Source: Rubrivivax sp.
GTDB lineage: Bacteria; Pseudomonadota; Gammaproteobacteria; Burkholderiales; Burkholderiaceae_C
Assembly: GCA_020848515.1 (NCBI GenBank)
Contig: JADLIA010000023.1
Location: forward strand, 1-38,369
Length of the DNA: 38,369 bases
Reading direction: 5' to 3'
Each line of letters opens with the position of its first letter. Position 1 is the first letter of the stretch. Made by a program: the position numbers and the translations under genes. The notes under the pieces are model-generated. The model did no database searches and was not told the DNA's origin. It saw nothing but the letters and a program-made list of their open reading frames with translations. This document shows, one piece after another, positions 26,926-38,369 of this stretch.

Positions 26926-27845
26926 TGGAAGCCTACGCGCTGCTGCTGGCGGCGACGCTGAACGCCGGCACCGTGCTGGCCATCGCCGCGCTGGGGCTGC
27001 TGATCAACGAAAAGGCCGGCATCGTCAACCTGGGCGCCGAAGGCATCATGCTGTGCGCCGCCGTGGCCGGCTTTGCCGCCGTGGTGCACAGCGGCAGCGA
27101 CGGGCTCGGCTTTGCCGCCGGCATGGCCGCCGGGGCGCTGCTGGCGGCCAAATTCGGCTGGCTGGTGATCTGGCTGGGCACCAACCAGTACGCCACCGGG
27201 CTGGCGCTGTCGCTGTTTGGGGTCGGCTTCTCGGCCTTCGTCGGCATCGGCTACGTGCAGGCGCGGCTGCCGGAGCGGCCGCGCTTCAACGGCCTGGGCC
27301 TGGGCGATCTGCCGCTCATCGGGCCGGCGCTGTTCCGGCATCACCCGCTGGTGTATGGCGCCATGGCGCTGGCGCTGGGGCTGATCTGGTTTCTCTACCG
27401 CACGCGCGGCGGGCTGGTGCTGCGCTCGGTCGGCGAGTCGCCGCAGGCGGCGCACGCGCTGGGCTATCCGGTGCGGCGCATCCGCCTGCTGGCGGTGGTG
27501 GCCGGCGGCGCGCTGTGCGGGCTGGCCGGCGCCTACCTGTCGGTGATCTACACCCCGCTGTGGGTGGAAGGCATGGTGGCCGGCAAGGGCTGGATCGCGC
27601 TGGCGCTGACCACCTTCGCCACCTGGCGGCCGGCGCGGGTGCTGCTGGGCGCCTACCTGTTCGGCGGCGTGACCATGTTGCAGTTCCATCTGCAGGGTCA
27701 GGGCGTGCAGTTGCCCAGCCAGTTCCTGACCATGCTGCCCTACCTGGCGACCATCGTGGTGCTGGCGCTGATTTCGCGCAACCCGACCTGGATCCGCGTC
27801 AACATGCCGGCCTCGCTGGGCAAACCCTTCCACCCGGGGGCGTGA
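26925..27845 (+). CDS. BMP-type ABC importer, permease subunit 2
   Basis: A 306-residue permease, the second half of the heterodimeric channel (YufQ/NupC-like). Typical blocks are AALGLLINEKAGIVNLGAEG and AGGALCGLAGAYLSVIYTPLW. It starts on the A of the preceding TGA (TGATGG overlap). The operon continues after a 218-bp gap with the binding protein. The gap contains repeat copy 8 and probably a separate promoter. Confidence 0.93.
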   Translation: MEAYALLLAATLNAGTVLAIAALGLLINEKAGIVNLGAEGIMLCAAVAGFAAVVHSGSDGLGFAAGMAAGALLAAKFGWLVIWLGTNQYATGLALSLFGVGFSAFVGIGYVQARLPERPRFNGLGLGDLPLIGPALFRHHPLVYGAMALALGLIWFLYRTRGGLVLRSVGESPQAAHALGYPVRRIRLLAVVAGGALCGLAGAYLSVIYTPLWVEGMVAGKGWIALALTTFATWRPARVLLGAYLFGGVTMLQFHLQGQGVQLPSQFLTMLPYLATIVVLALISRNPTWIRVNMPASLGKPFHPGA

Positions 27846-27908
27846 TGGCCACAGGCGGCGGCGCCGACACCCGGAACCGGTGGCGCCGCCCGCGCGTTCC
27901 ATCCGCAA

Positions 27909-27964
27909 ACTATCAAACTCATAGCTGCCGGCGCTTGTCTGACGCGCGCCAGAGGTGTTTTTTG
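27909..27964 (+). repeat. Bipartite palindromic element, copy 8 (intergenic)
   Basis: ACTA-N9-TAGCTGCCGGCGC-N11-GCGC, then CAGAGGTGTTTTTTG. In this copy the second stem (GGCGC/GCGCC) is followed by six T, so it could work as a weak terminator after the permease gene. Confidence 0.88.
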
Positions 27965-28013
27965 CCCATGATCGTGGGCCGCAGCCGGGCGGCCGGCGGG
28001 GCGGCGCGTCCCG

Positions 28014-28019
28014 CATAAT
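28014..28019 (+). promoter_or_regulatory. Possible -10 box for the BMP binding-protein gene
   Basis: CATAAT, about 45 bp before the start codon and about 32 bp before a strong AGGAGG. No -35 match is seen. A separate promoter would allow the binding protein to be made in excess over the permease, as is common. Confidence 0.35.
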
Positions 28020-28063
28020 CGACCACTTGTTCTTTTTTTCATCCACCCTCAGGAGGTTCTCCC

Positions 28064-29227
28064 GTGCTCGATCCGAACAAACGCTCCCTGCTGAAACTGG
28101 CCGCCCTGGCCGCCGCCGCCAGCGCGCTGGTGGCGTGCAGCAAGAAGGAGGAGCCCGCGCCCACGGCCGCTGCGCCGGCCGCACCGGCGGCCGCCCCGGC
28201 GCCCGCCAAGCCCGAACCCCTGAAGGTGTCGTTTGCCTACATCGGCCCGGTGGGCGACGGCGGCTGGACCTTCGCGCACGACAACGCGCGCAAGGCGGTC
28301 GAGAAGGAGTTCGGCGACCGCGTGGTCACCAGCTACGTCGAGAGCGTGCCCGAGAGCGCCGACGCCGAGCGCGTGATCCGCGACATGGTGGGCCAGGGAA
28401 ACAAGCTGATCTTCGGCACCACCTTCGGCTACATGGAGTCGATGGTCAAGGTCGCGGGCGACCATCCGGACGTCAAGTTCGAGCACGCCACCGGCTACAA
28501 GACCGCGCCCAACCTGCGCACCTACGACAGCCGCACCTATGAGGGCGCCTACATGGCGGGCGTGATCGCCGGCCGCATGACCCAGTCCAACGTGCTGGGT
28601 GTGGTCGGTTCGGTGCCGATCCCGGAGGTGCTGCGCAACCTCAACAGCTTCACGCTCGGCGCGCAGAGCACCAACCCGAAGATCACCACCAAGGTGGTGT
28701 GGGTCAACGACTGGTTCAACCCGCCCAAGGAAACCGAAGCCGCCACCGCCTTGCTGAACGCCGGCGCCGACGTGCTGTTCCAGAACACCGATTCGCCGGC
28801 CGTGCTCAAGACCGCGCAGGAAAAGGGCAAGCGCGCCTTCGGCTGGGACAGCGACATGACCGCCTACGGTCCCAAGGCGCACCTGGGCTCGGCCATCATC
28901 AACTGGGCGCCCTACTACATCAAGGCGGTGGGCGAGGCGCTGGAAGGCAAGTGGAGCACCGGCCAGGCCTGGTGGGGCGTGAAGGAAGGCGCGATCGACC
29001 TGGTGTCGCTGGCCGAGGACGTGCCGGCCGACGCCAAGGCCAAAGTCGAAGAGGTCAAGGCCGGGCTGAAGGCCGGCACCTTCCACATCTGGAAAGGCCC
29101 GATCAGCGACAACACCGGCAAGCAGGTGCTGGCGGCCGACCAGGTGGCGGACGACAAGTTCCTCACCGGCATCAACTTCTACGTCAAGGGCGTGGAAGGC
29201 AAGGTGCCGGGCGGCGAGAAAAAATAA
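28064..29227 (+). CDS. BMP-family ABC importer substrate-binding lipoprotein
   Basis: A 387-residue lipoprotein. The signal peptide ends in the lipobox L-V-A-C (Cys25). An Ala/Pro linker follows (about 28–52), then the Bmp domain (PF02608-like) with VSFAYIGPVGDGGWTFAHDN, VVGSVPIPEVLRNLNSF and DVLFQNTDSPAV. BMP proteins bind nucleosides or related purines in the characterised cases. The start is GTG 28064 with AGGAGG seven bases upstream. It completes the transporter encoded from 24327 and is followed by a strong terminator. The exact ligand is unknown. Confidence 0.95.
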   Translation: MLDPNKRSLLKLAALAAAASALVACSKKEEPAPTAAAPAAPAAAPAPAKPEPLKVSFAYIGPVGDGGWTFAHDNARKAVEKEFGDRVVTSYVESVPESADAERVIRDMVGQGNKLIFGTTFGYMESMVKVAGDHPDVKFEHATGYKTAPNLRTYDSRTYEGAYMAGVIAGRMTQSNVLGVVGSVPIPEVLRNLNSFTLGAQSTNPKITTKVVWVNDWFNPPKETEAATALLNAGADVLFQNTDSPAVLKTAQEKGKRAFGWDSDMTAYGPKAHLGSAIINWAPYYIKAVGEALEGKWSTGQAWWGVKEGAIDLVSLAEDVPADAKAKVEEVKAGLKAGTFHIWKGPISDNTGKQVLAADQVADDKFLTGINFYVKGVEGKVPGGEKK

Positions 29228-29248
29228 GCCGGCCCCCGCGCCATGCGC

Positions 29249-29275
29249 AGCCGCGCCCCCGGGCGCGGCTTTTTT
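29249..29275 (+). terminator. Rho-independent terminator of the BMP transporter operon
   Basis: AGCCGCGCCC / GGGCGCGGCT, 10 perfect pairs with a 2-nt loop, then a run of six T (29270–29275). It lies 22 bp after the lipoprotein stop. Confidence 0.93.
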
Positions 29276-29308
29276 GTGGCCCGCAGGGCAGCGACCCGGC
29301 CCCTGAAT

Positions 29309-29364
29309 GCTATCGATAGCATAGCTGCTGGCGCAATCTCCGTCTGCGCCATCGACGAATTCTT
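29309..29364 (+). repeat. Bipartite palindromic element, copy 9 (intergenic)
   Basis: GCTA-N9-TAGCTGCTGGCGC-N11-GCGC. The second stem is GGCGCA/TGCGCC. The N9 contains a further TAGC, making GCTATCGATAGC a perfect palindrome. It lies between the terminator and the 3' end of the FrnE-like gene. Confidence 0.87.
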
Positions 29365-29393
29365 GCCAGATTCCGTCATCGACCCGCAGCGAG

Positions 29394-29411
29394 GTCATGC
29401 GTCATGCGTCA
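29394..29411. repeat. Heptamer repeat GTCATGC at the 3' end of the FrnE-like gene
   Basis: Two full copies and a partial copy of GTCATGC. In the sense of the gene they read as GCATGAC units and include its stop codon. The same heptamer occurs three times in a row after the Liv-type binding-protein gene (37134–37154). Confidence 0.6.
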
Positions 29412-30082
29412 CGACGCGCAGACCCCGATCCGTCCGCCGCCGCAAGCTGACGCAGCGCCTGCTCGAACACCTCGGGCGGCTGGCCGCCGCTGATCAGGTG
29501 GCGCTGGTTGAGGATCACCGCCGGCACCGCATGGATGCCGGCGTCCTGCCACTGGCGCTCGGCCTGGCGCACCTCGGCGGCAAACTCGTCGCCCGCCAGA
29601 ATCTGCGCCGCCCGCGCCTCGTCCAGCCCCGCCTGGCGCACGGCGGCCAGCAGGACCGGGGCCTGGTCGACCCGCTCGGCGCGTCCATGGTAGGCCTGCA
29701 GCAGCGCGCGCTTGAGCGCCAGCTGGGCGTCCGCCCCCTGCCGACCGGCCCAGTGCAGCAGGCGGTGCCCATCGAAGGTGTTGACGACGCGCCCGCGCCC
29801 TTCGGGGTGGAAGGCAAAGCCCAGCGCCGCGCCGCGCTCGGCGATGACGGCGCGCATCTGCGCCTGCTGCGCCGGCGTGGAGCCGTACTTGCGAGTCAGG
29901 TGCTCGCCGAGGTCCTCACCCTCGGGCGGCATGGCGGGGTTGAGCTCGAAAGGCTGAACACGCAGCCTCACCTGCACCGCGTCGGCGCAGCGCGCCAGCG
30001 CCTGCTGCAGCGACGCCAGGCCGACCGCGCACCAGGGACAGGCGATGTCGGAGACGAAGTCGATGTCGATCGGTGTGGCCAT
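29402..30082 (-). CDS. DsbA-family oxidoreductase, FrnE-like
   Basis: A 226-residue thioredoxin-fold protein with the active-site pair C-P-W-C (Cys15–Cys18) in DFVSDIACPWCAVGLASLQ, the FrnE/2-hydroxychromene-2-carboxylate isomerase-like opening. It also has AGIHAVPAVILNQRHLISGGQP, with the cis-proline loop VPAV. There is no signal peptide, so it acts in the cytoplasm, unlike DsbA itself. It probably handles disulfide exchange or isomerisation; the substrate is unknown. GGAGGG lies upstream of the ATG, and a repeat element lies directly behind that. Confidence 0.92.
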   Translation of the reverse strand: MATPIDIDFVSDIACPWCAVGLASLQQALARCADAVQVRLRVQPFELNPAMPPEGEDLGEHLTRKYGSTPAQQAQMRAVIAERGAALGFAFHPEGRGRVVNTFDGHRLLHWAGRQGADAQLALKRALLQAYHGRAERVDQAPVLLAAVRQAGLDEARAAQILAGDEFAAEVRQAERQWQDAGIHAVPAVILNQRHLISGGQPPEVFEQALRQLAAADGSGSARRDA

Positions 30083-30097
30083 GCAAACCCTCCAAGT

Positions 30098-30153
30098 GCT
30101 ACTAACTAAATAGCTGCCGGCGCTTTGCCGGTGCGCGTCAGGGCCATGAATCG
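30098..30153 (+). repeat. Bipartite palindromic element, copy 10 (upstream of FrnE-like gene)
   Basis: GCTA-N9-TAGCTGCCGGCGC-N11-GCGT, then CAGGGCCATGAATCG. It begins 16 bp from the FrnE-like start codon, just behind the ribosome site. It lies in the 190-bp gap after the alpha/beta hydrolase gene. Confidence 0.86.
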
Positions 30154-30272
30154 CTTAAATCCGACCGCTGGCCCATTCGTGCGCCAGCGCTGCGCCTGTG
30201 GCGCGTCGGTGGTGCCGGCTTCGCGTCCGCGACGTCCTTCACGTCCGGCTGCCGGAGCGTGCCGGCAGGCCA

Positions 30273-31202
30273 TCAATCCCCCAGCGCGCGCCGCAGCGCC
30301 GCGTCGAAGGCGGCGGGCGCCTCGAACTGCACCCAGTGGCCGGCGCCCTCGATCAGCTGCAGGCCACGGAAGTCGGGCGCGCTGCGCGCGAACGCGCCCT
30401 CCAGCGCGTGGATGTGCTGGCGATAGATGGCATCGTGCACGCCGTAGATGGCATGCACCGGGCAGGCCACCTGCGGCAGGCGGCGCGCCAGGATGTCGGT
30501 ATGCGCCAGCCGCCGGCGCGGCAGGCGGTCGCGCTGCACGTTGGCGATGTGCAGTTGCAGCGCCAGGCCGTCGATCAGGCCCGGATCGTGCAGCATCAGC
30601 ACCGCCAGGTTGTGGCGATGCACCTCGGCCTGCGCCGCCGGCGACGGCAGGTGGCGCCAGGCGCGCAGCTCGAACTGCCGCCCGGGCACCACGCCCATGG
30701 CCGGCGCCCCCACCAGCACCAGCCTGCGCGCCAGCGCCGGGTGTTCGGCCAGCAGCAGGGCGGCGGTCAGGCCGCCGAGCGAAAAGCCCACCAGGTCGAC
30801 CGCCTCGCCCGGCTGCAGCTGCCGCAGGCCGTTGGCCAGCGGCTCGACCATGGCATCGGCATCGCTGCCCTGCGTGGGTGGGGCCGAATCGCCAAAGCCC
30901 GGCAGGTCGGCCGCCAGCACCTGACGCCCGGCATCGAGCAGCGGCGCGATGTTCTTCACCCAGTGGGTCCATGAGCCGCTGCCGCCATGCAACAGCACCA
31001 CCGGCGGCTGGCCCGCGCGCCGCGTACCCCAGCGGTGCCAGACCAGCTCGCCCTGCCCGCCCGGCGTGGTCAGGCGCTGGCCGCTGGCCAGGCGCAAGCG
31101 CTCGGCCGGCGGCAGCGCGGCGGGGAAGGCGGCGGCGTCCAGCGGGGTCGGGCCGGCGCTCGCGGCGCGCTGGCCTGGGCCTGGGTCAGGGGTGCGGTTC
31201 AT
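30273..31202 (-). CDS. Alpha/beta-fold hydrolase
   Basis: A 309-residue serine hydrolase. It has VVLLHGGSGSWTHW (oxyanion segment, about 68–81), LPGFGDS, the nucleophile elbow LVGFSLGG (Ser141) and a C-terminal GAGHWVQFEAP with the catalytic histidine (His289). The acid is probably the Asp in YGVHDAIY. The fold is clear but the substrate is not; esters, lactones or C–C bonds are possible. Its ATG overlaps the stop of the Hsp15 gene (ATGA), so the two are coupled. Confidence 0.9.
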   Translation of the reverse strand: MNRTPDPGPGQRAASAGPTPLDAAAFPAALPPAERLRLASGQRLTTPGGQGELVWHRWGTRRAGQPPVVLLHGGSGSWTHWVKNIAPLLDAGRQVLAADLPGFGDSAPPTQGSDADAMVEPLANGLRQLQPGEAVDLVGFSLGGLTAALLLAEHPALARRLVLVGAPAMGVVPGRQFELRAWRHLPSPAAQAEVHRHNLAVLMLHDPGLIDGLALQLHIANVQRDRLPRRRLAHTDILARRLPQVACPVHAIYGVHDAIYRQHIHALEGAFARSAPDFRGLQLIEGAGHWVQFEAPAAFDAALRRALGD

Positions 31203-31624
31203 TCGATGCCCGCCGACCAGCGTTCGCCCCAGTCGGCGCGCTGCTGCTGGTCCAGCGCACGCCGGTCGCGCTTGGTGGGCCGGCCCTGGGCGATGCTCAG
31301 CGCCGGCTCGGGCGCCAGACGGCGCGCGCTGGCGGCCTGCTGGCGCGCGGCGACGCTGGCCGGCGTTTCCTCGTACAGCTGCTGCGCCACCGGGGCCGGG
31401 CCGCGCTGAGGGCTGAGCGCCCTGACCACCACCTCGCGCTGCACCACCCCCTGGCGCAGACTGAGCACATCACCCGGCCTGAGCTCGCGCGCCGGCTTGA
31501 CCGTCTGCCCCGCCACCTGCACGCGGCCGCGCTCGATCTCCTGCACCGCCAGCGCGCGTGTCTTGTAGAAGCGCGCGGCCCACAGCCATTTGTCGATGCG
31601 TTGTCGTTCCATGGGGTCGGCCAT
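31199..31624 (-). CDS. hslR: Heat-shock protein 15 (S4-domain RNA-binding protein)
   Basis: A 141-residue S4-domain protein, the HslR/Hsp15 type, which in E. coli binds free 50S subunits carrying a stalled nascent chain and helps recycle them. RIDKWLWAARFYKTRALAVQ and the rest of the S4 domain (IERGRVQVAGQTVKPARELRPGD) match closely. The basic Arg/Gln-rich C-terminus is usual. I start at 31624 (MADPMERQRIDKW); MERQ at 31612 is an alternative. It is divergent from the P-type ATPase across only 58 bp. Confidence 0.9.
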   Translation of the reverse strand: MADPMERQRIDKWLWAARFYKTRALAVQEIERGRVQVAGQTVKPARELRPGDVLSLRQGVVQREVVVRALSPQRGPAPVAQQLYEETPASVAARQQAASARRLAPEPALSIAQGRPTKRDRRALDQQQRADWGERWSAGIE

Positions 31625-31682
31625 GGGCTCGATTCTGCCCGGCTTTGCCTGCGGCGGACGCGGGCGGGGATACTCACGGGTG

Positions 31683-34223
<2,541 letters not shown>

Positions 34224-34264
34224 CGGCGCCGCGCGCGCTTCGGCCCGCGCGCTACCATGCGCGC

Positions 34265-35770
<1,506 letters not shown>

Positions 35771-35784
35771 TCTAAATTCAGTCA

Positions 35785-35805
35785 TTTGTCTGAATATCAG
35801 ACAAA
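35785..35805. promoter_or_regulatory. Upstream activator site 1 (palindrome)
   Basis: TTTGTCTGA-ATA-TCAGACAAA is a perfect 9-bp inverted repeat with a 3-base centre, 15 bp after the activator gene. Its centre is about 83 bp upstream of the -24 box, a normal distance for an enhancer-binding protein. An overlapping ATTCAG/CTGAAT repeat (35776–35795) adds to the symmetry. Confidence 0.75.
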
Positions 35806-35808
35806 GAA

Positions 35809-35829
35809 TTTGTCCATGATTCAGACACT
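35809..35829. promoter_or_regulatory. Upstream activator site 2 (imperfect copy)
   Basis: Same 21-bp frame as site 1: TTTGTC at the left and TCAGACA at the right are identical, while the middle differs. The two centres are 24 bp apart, so the sites lie roughly on the same DNA face, as expected for cooperative activator binding. Confidence 0.65.
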
Positions 35830-35877
35830 TTGAAGCTTGCGGCCAAGCAGAGCGCCATGAATCAATGACTTGGCAGC

Positions 35878-35893
35878 TGGCACGGCTTGTGCA
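35878..35893 (+). promoter_or_regulatory. Sigma-54 (-24/-12) promoter of the Liv-type operon
   Basis: TGGCAC-GGCTT-GTGCA matches TGGCAC-N5-TTGCW with one mismatch. The invariant GG and GC are exactly 10 bases apart. Transcription should begin near 35904, about 29 bp before the start codon of the binding protein. A short leader hairpin (GGTGAC/GTCAC, 35897–35920) overlaps that point. Confidence 0.82.
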
Positions 35894-35932
35894 TGGTGGA
35901 TGGTGACATCGTCACGTCCACAGGAGACCCTC

Positions 35933-37120
35933 ATGCAACGCCGCTCGCTCATTGCCCTCGCTTCGTTCGCCGTGCTGACCGGTGCGCCGGCCTTCGCCGC
36001 CGGCGACATCAAGATCGCCCACGTCTACAGCAAGACCGGCCCGCTGGAAGCCTACGGCAAGCAGACCCAGACCGGCCTGATGATGGGCCTGCAGTACGCC
36101 ACCGGCGGCACCATGCAGGTGAACGGCAGGAAGATCACCGTGATCGAGCGCGACGACCAGGGCAAGCCCGACCTGGGCAAGAGCCTGCTGGCCGCCGCCT
36201 ACGCCGACGACAAGGTGGACCTGGCGGTCGGCCCCACCAGCTCGGGTGTGGCGCTGGCCATGCTGCCGGTGGCCGAGGAATACAAGAAGATTCTGCTGGT
36301 GGAACCGGCGGTGGCCGACGCCATCACCGGCGACAAGTGGAACAAGTACATCTTCCGCACCGGCCGCAACAGCAGCCAGGACGCCATCAGCAACGCCGTG
36401 GCCATGGACAAGGACGGTGTTTCGGTGGCCACGCTGGCGCAGGACTACGCCTTCGGCCGCGACGGCGTGAAGGCGTTCAAGGACGCCCTGAAAAAAGCCA
36501 GGATCGTGCACGAGGAATACCTGCCGCAGAACACCACCGACTTCACCGCCGGCATCCAGCGCCTGATCGACGCCATGAAGGACAAGCCCGGCCGCAAGGC
36601 GATCGAGGTGATCTGGGCCGGCGCCACGCCGCCCTTCAACGCCCTGGCCGCGGCCGACTTGAAAAAGCGCTACGGCATCGAGGTGTTCACCGGCGGCAAC
36701 ATCCTGCCGGCCATGGCCAGCTACAAGAACTTCCCCGGCATGGAAGGCGCCACCTACTACTACTTCGGCATCCCCAAGAACCCGGTGAACGAAGCCCTGG
36801 TGGCGGCGCACTACAAGGAATTCAAAGCGCCGCCCGACTTCTTCACGGCCGGCGGCTTCTCCGCCGCCATGGCCATCGTCACCGCGCTCAAGGCCACCGG
36901 TGGCGACACCGCGACCAACAAGCTCATCAAGACCATGGAAGGCATGAGCTTCGACACGCCCAAGGGCAAGATGACCTTCCGCAAGGAAGACCACCAGGCC
37001 ATGCAGAGCATGTACCACTTCCGCATCAAGGCCGACCCGGCCTTCACCTGGGGCGTGCCCGAGCTGGTGAAGGAAATCAAGCCGGAAGAAATGCAGGTGC
37101 CGATCCGCAACAAGCGCTGA
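35933..37120 (+). CDS. Branched-chain amino acid-type ABC importer, periplasmic binding protein
   Basis: A 395-residue type-I periplasmic binding protein of the LivJ/Leu-Ile-Val superfamily. The signal peptide MQRRSLIALASFAVLTGAPAFAA is followed by DIKIAHVYSKTGPLEAYGKQ, the family opening. Later blocks include VDLAVGPTSSGVALAMLPVAEEY and VATLAQDYAFGRDG. Many proteins of this kind in Comamonadaceae bind aromatic acids or other carboxylates instead of amino acids, so the ligand is open. The ATG at 35933 has AGGAG upstream; a longer in-frame start would begin inside the sigma-54 promoter. A 129-bp gap with a heptamer repeat separates it from the ATPase gene. Confidence 0.94.
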   Translation: MQRRSLIALASFAVLTGAPAFAAGDIKIAHVYSKTGPLEAYGKQTQTGLMMGLQYATGGTMQVNGRKITVIERDDQGKPDLGKSLLAAAYADDKVDLAVGPTSSGVALAMLPVAEEYKKILLVEPAVADAITGDKWNKYIFRTGRNSSQDAISNAVAMDKDGVSVATLAQDYAFGRDGVKAFKDALKKARIVHEEYLPQNTTDFTAGIQRLIDAMKDKPGRKAIEVIWAGATPPFNALAAADLKKRYGIEVFTGGNILPAMASYKNFPGMEGATYYYFGIPKNPVNEALVAAHYKEFKAPPDFFTAGGFSAAMAIVTALKATGGDTATNKLIKTMEGMSFDTPKGKMTFRKEDHQAMQSMYHFRIKADPAFTWGVPELVKEIKPEEMQVPIRNKR

Positions 37121-37133
37121 TGGCGTCGATGGC

Positions 37134-37154
37134 GCATGACGCATGACGCATGAC
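37134..37154. repeat. Three tandem GCATGAC heptamers
   Basis: Three perfect head-to-tail copies of GCATGAC, 13 bp after the binding-protein stop. The same heptamer, in the same sense relative to the gene, ends the FrnE-like gene at 29394–29411. Confidence 0.75.
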
Positions 37155-37249
37155 GGGCGTGTCGTCGGTGCGATGCGCCCGGCACCCCGCCATGGGTCAT
37201 CCATGCCGCGCCAGCGGCGAGGTCATATCGTCATTGGCAACACACCGAC

Positions 37250-38077
37250 ATGCTAGAGACCGAAGATCTGACGATCCGCTTTGGCGGCCATGTGGCCGTC
37301 AACGCCGTGACGTGCCGCTTCGAACCCGGCACGCTGACGGCCATCGTCGGGCCCAATGGCGCGGGCAAGACCACCTACTTCAACCTGATCTCGGGCCAGC
37401 TCAAGGCCAGCGCCGGGCGCGTGCTGCTGAACGGGCGCGATCTGTCGGCGCTGCCGGCGTCGGCGCGCACCCAGGCCGGGCTGGGGCGGGCGTTTCAGCT
37501 CACCAACCTGTTTCCCAACCTGTCGGTGCTGGAGAACGTGCGCCTGGCGGTGCAGGCGGCGCACCGCATCGGCCTGAACCTGTGGCGCATCTGGAGCGAC
37601 CAGCGCGAGCTGACGCAGCGCGCGCTGGAGATCCTGGAGTCGGTCGCCCTGCTCGACCGCCAGGGCATGCCGGTGGCCGGCCTGCCGCACGGCGACCAGC
37701 GCAAGCTGGAAGTGGCGCTGCTGATGGCGCTCGACCCGCAGGTCTACATGTTCGACGAGCCCACCGCCGGCATGAGCCACGACGAAGCGCCGGTGATCCT
37801 GGACCTGATCCGGCGCCTGAAGCAGGACCGCAGCAAGACCATCCTGCTGGTCGAGCACAAGATGGACGTGGTGCGCGAGCTGGCCGACCGCATCATCGTG
37901 CTGACCAACGGCCAGCTGGTGGCCGACGGCGAGCCGGCCGAAGTGATCGCCTCGCCGGTGGTGCAGGAGGCATACCTGGGGCTGGCGCCCCAGGATGCCT
38001 TCGGCAGCACCGACGCTCGCCCCCATCCCGGCCTTCCCCCATCCGGGGGAAGGAGTTTGGGAGATACAGCACCATGA
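37250..38077 (+). CDS. Liv-type ABC importer ATP-binding protein (LivG-like)
   Basis: A 275-residue ABC ATPase. Walker A is GPNGAGKTT (about 33–41), the Q-loop is GRAFQLTNLFPNLSV, the signature region is LPHGDQRKLEVA (LivG types read LxxGxQR), Walker B is VYMFDEPTAGM, and the switch histidine is in LLVEHKMD. The last ~22 residues (from ARPHPGLPPSGG) are not part of the fold; they are encoded by an intergenic-type palindromic repeat (38032–38053). The stop overlaps the livF-like start (ATGA). Confidence 0.94.
   Translation: MLETEDLTIRFGGHVAVNAVTCRFEPGTLTAIVGPNGAGKTTYFNLISGQLKASAGRVLLNGRDLSALPASARTQAGLGRAFQLTNLFPNLSVLENVRLAVQAAHRIGLNLWRIWSDQRELTQRALEILESVALLDRQGMPVAGLPHGDQRKLEVALLMALDPQVYMFDEPTAGMSHDEAPVILDLIRRLKQDRSKTILLVEHKMDVVRELADRIIVLTNGQLVADGEPAEVIASPVVQEAYLGLAPQDAFGSTDARPHPGLPPSGGRSLGDTAP
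38032..38053. repeat. Palindromic repeat at the 3' end of the livG-like gene
   Basis: CCTTCCCCC-ATCC-GGGGGAAGG, a 9-bp perfect stem with a 4-nt loop, preceded by CCCCCATCCCGG. It looks like a common dispersed intergenic repeat that has been absorbed into the coding end of livG. Its GGGGGAAGGAG also provides the ribosome site for the next gene. Confidence 0.7.
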
Positions 38078-38369
38078 GTGAAACCCTGCTCACGCTCGAA
38101 GGCGTGCACACCCACATCGGCGCCTACCACATCCTGCATGGGGTGGATCTGCAGGTGCCGCGCGGGCAGCTGACCATGCTGCTGGGACGCAATGGCGCCG
38201 GCAAGACCACCACACTGCGCACCATCATGGGCCTGTGGCAGGCCAGCGCCGGGCGCATCGGCTTCAACGGCCAGGACATCACCCGCAGGCACACGCCGCA
38301 GATCGCACAGCTGGGCATCGCCTACGTGCCCGAGAACATGGGCATCTTCGCCGACCTGACGGTGAAGGA
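38074..38369 (+). CDS. Liv-type ABC importer ATP-binding protein (LivF-like), 5' part
   Basis: The second ATPase of the importer, cut by the window end after 98 residues. Walker A is LGRNGAGKTTTLRTIMGL, and the Q-loop region IAYVPENMGIFADLTV is LivF-like. The ATG at 38074 overlaps the preceding TGA. Membrane subunit genes (livH, livM) are expected beyond the window, since none lies upstream. Confidence 0.93.
   Translation, partial: MSETLLTLEGVHTHIGAYHILHGVDLQVPRGQLTMLLGRNGAGKTTTLRTIMGLWQASAGRIGFNGQDITRRHTPQIAQLGIAYVPENMGIFADLTVK

Overview
This is a GC-rich, densely coded chromosomal window. I read it as a betaproteobacterium of the order Burkholderiales, probably Comamonadaceae. The grounds are the gene neighbourhoods (ubiE–Tim44-like–ubiJ–ubiB, FmdB–DUF502–aspS), the protein sequences, and an RNase P RNA without the P13/P14 arms of the E. 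coli molecule. I see no prophage, insertion sequence, CRISPR array, tRNA or defence island; the gene content is mostly housekeeping and transport.

Layout. 1–2465: the 3' two thirds of gcvP, coupled to a GNAT acetyltransferase. 2515–3654 (-): iron-dependent alcohol dehydrogenase. 4026–6903 (+): an overlapping HIT / P1-family peptidase / TAXI-type binding protein operon. 6949–14447 (-): asparaginase, RhlE helicase, AspRS, DUF502 protein, FmdB zinc ribbon and a sodium:solute symporter. 14569–18632 (-): ubiquinone genes ubiE, ubiJ and ubiB with a Tim44-like gene, split by a strong terminator. 18738–20390 (+): a Nudix–metallo-beta-lactamase fusion. 20724–21042 (-): rnpB, preceded by a 54-residue membrane protein gene. 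21389–24232 (+): cysK, a small exported protein and miaB. 24327–29227 (+): a complete BMP-type (nucleoside-like) ABC importer ending in a strong terminator. 29402–31624 (-): FrnE-like thiol oxidoreductase, alpha/beta hydrolase and Hsp15. 31683–34223 (+): a P-type ATPase of unclear ion specificity. 34265–38369 (+): a sigma-54 activator followed by a Liv-type ABC importer that runs off the window.

The most unusual content is not a gene. A ~56-bp bipartite palindromic element occurs ten times in 38 kb. Its skeleton is constant: GCTA, 9 nt, TAGCTGCTGGCGC, 11 nt, GCGC. Five copies lie inside protein-coding genes, all read in the same phase for their orientation, giving short Ala-rich peptides. One copy makes up nearly all of the hydrophobic core of a signal peptide, one forms a protein's C-terminus, and one supplies the stop codons of two convergent genes. 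This resembles the Rickettsia palindromic elements in behaviour, although the sequence is different.

A second item is a legible sigma-54 circuit. Between the activator gene and the Liv-type binding-protein gene lie two copies of a 21-bp operator-like palindrome and a -24/-12 promoter. A third is a compensatory base-pair change in helix P4 of the RNase P RNA. All functional statements come from reading the sequence; no database search was run.
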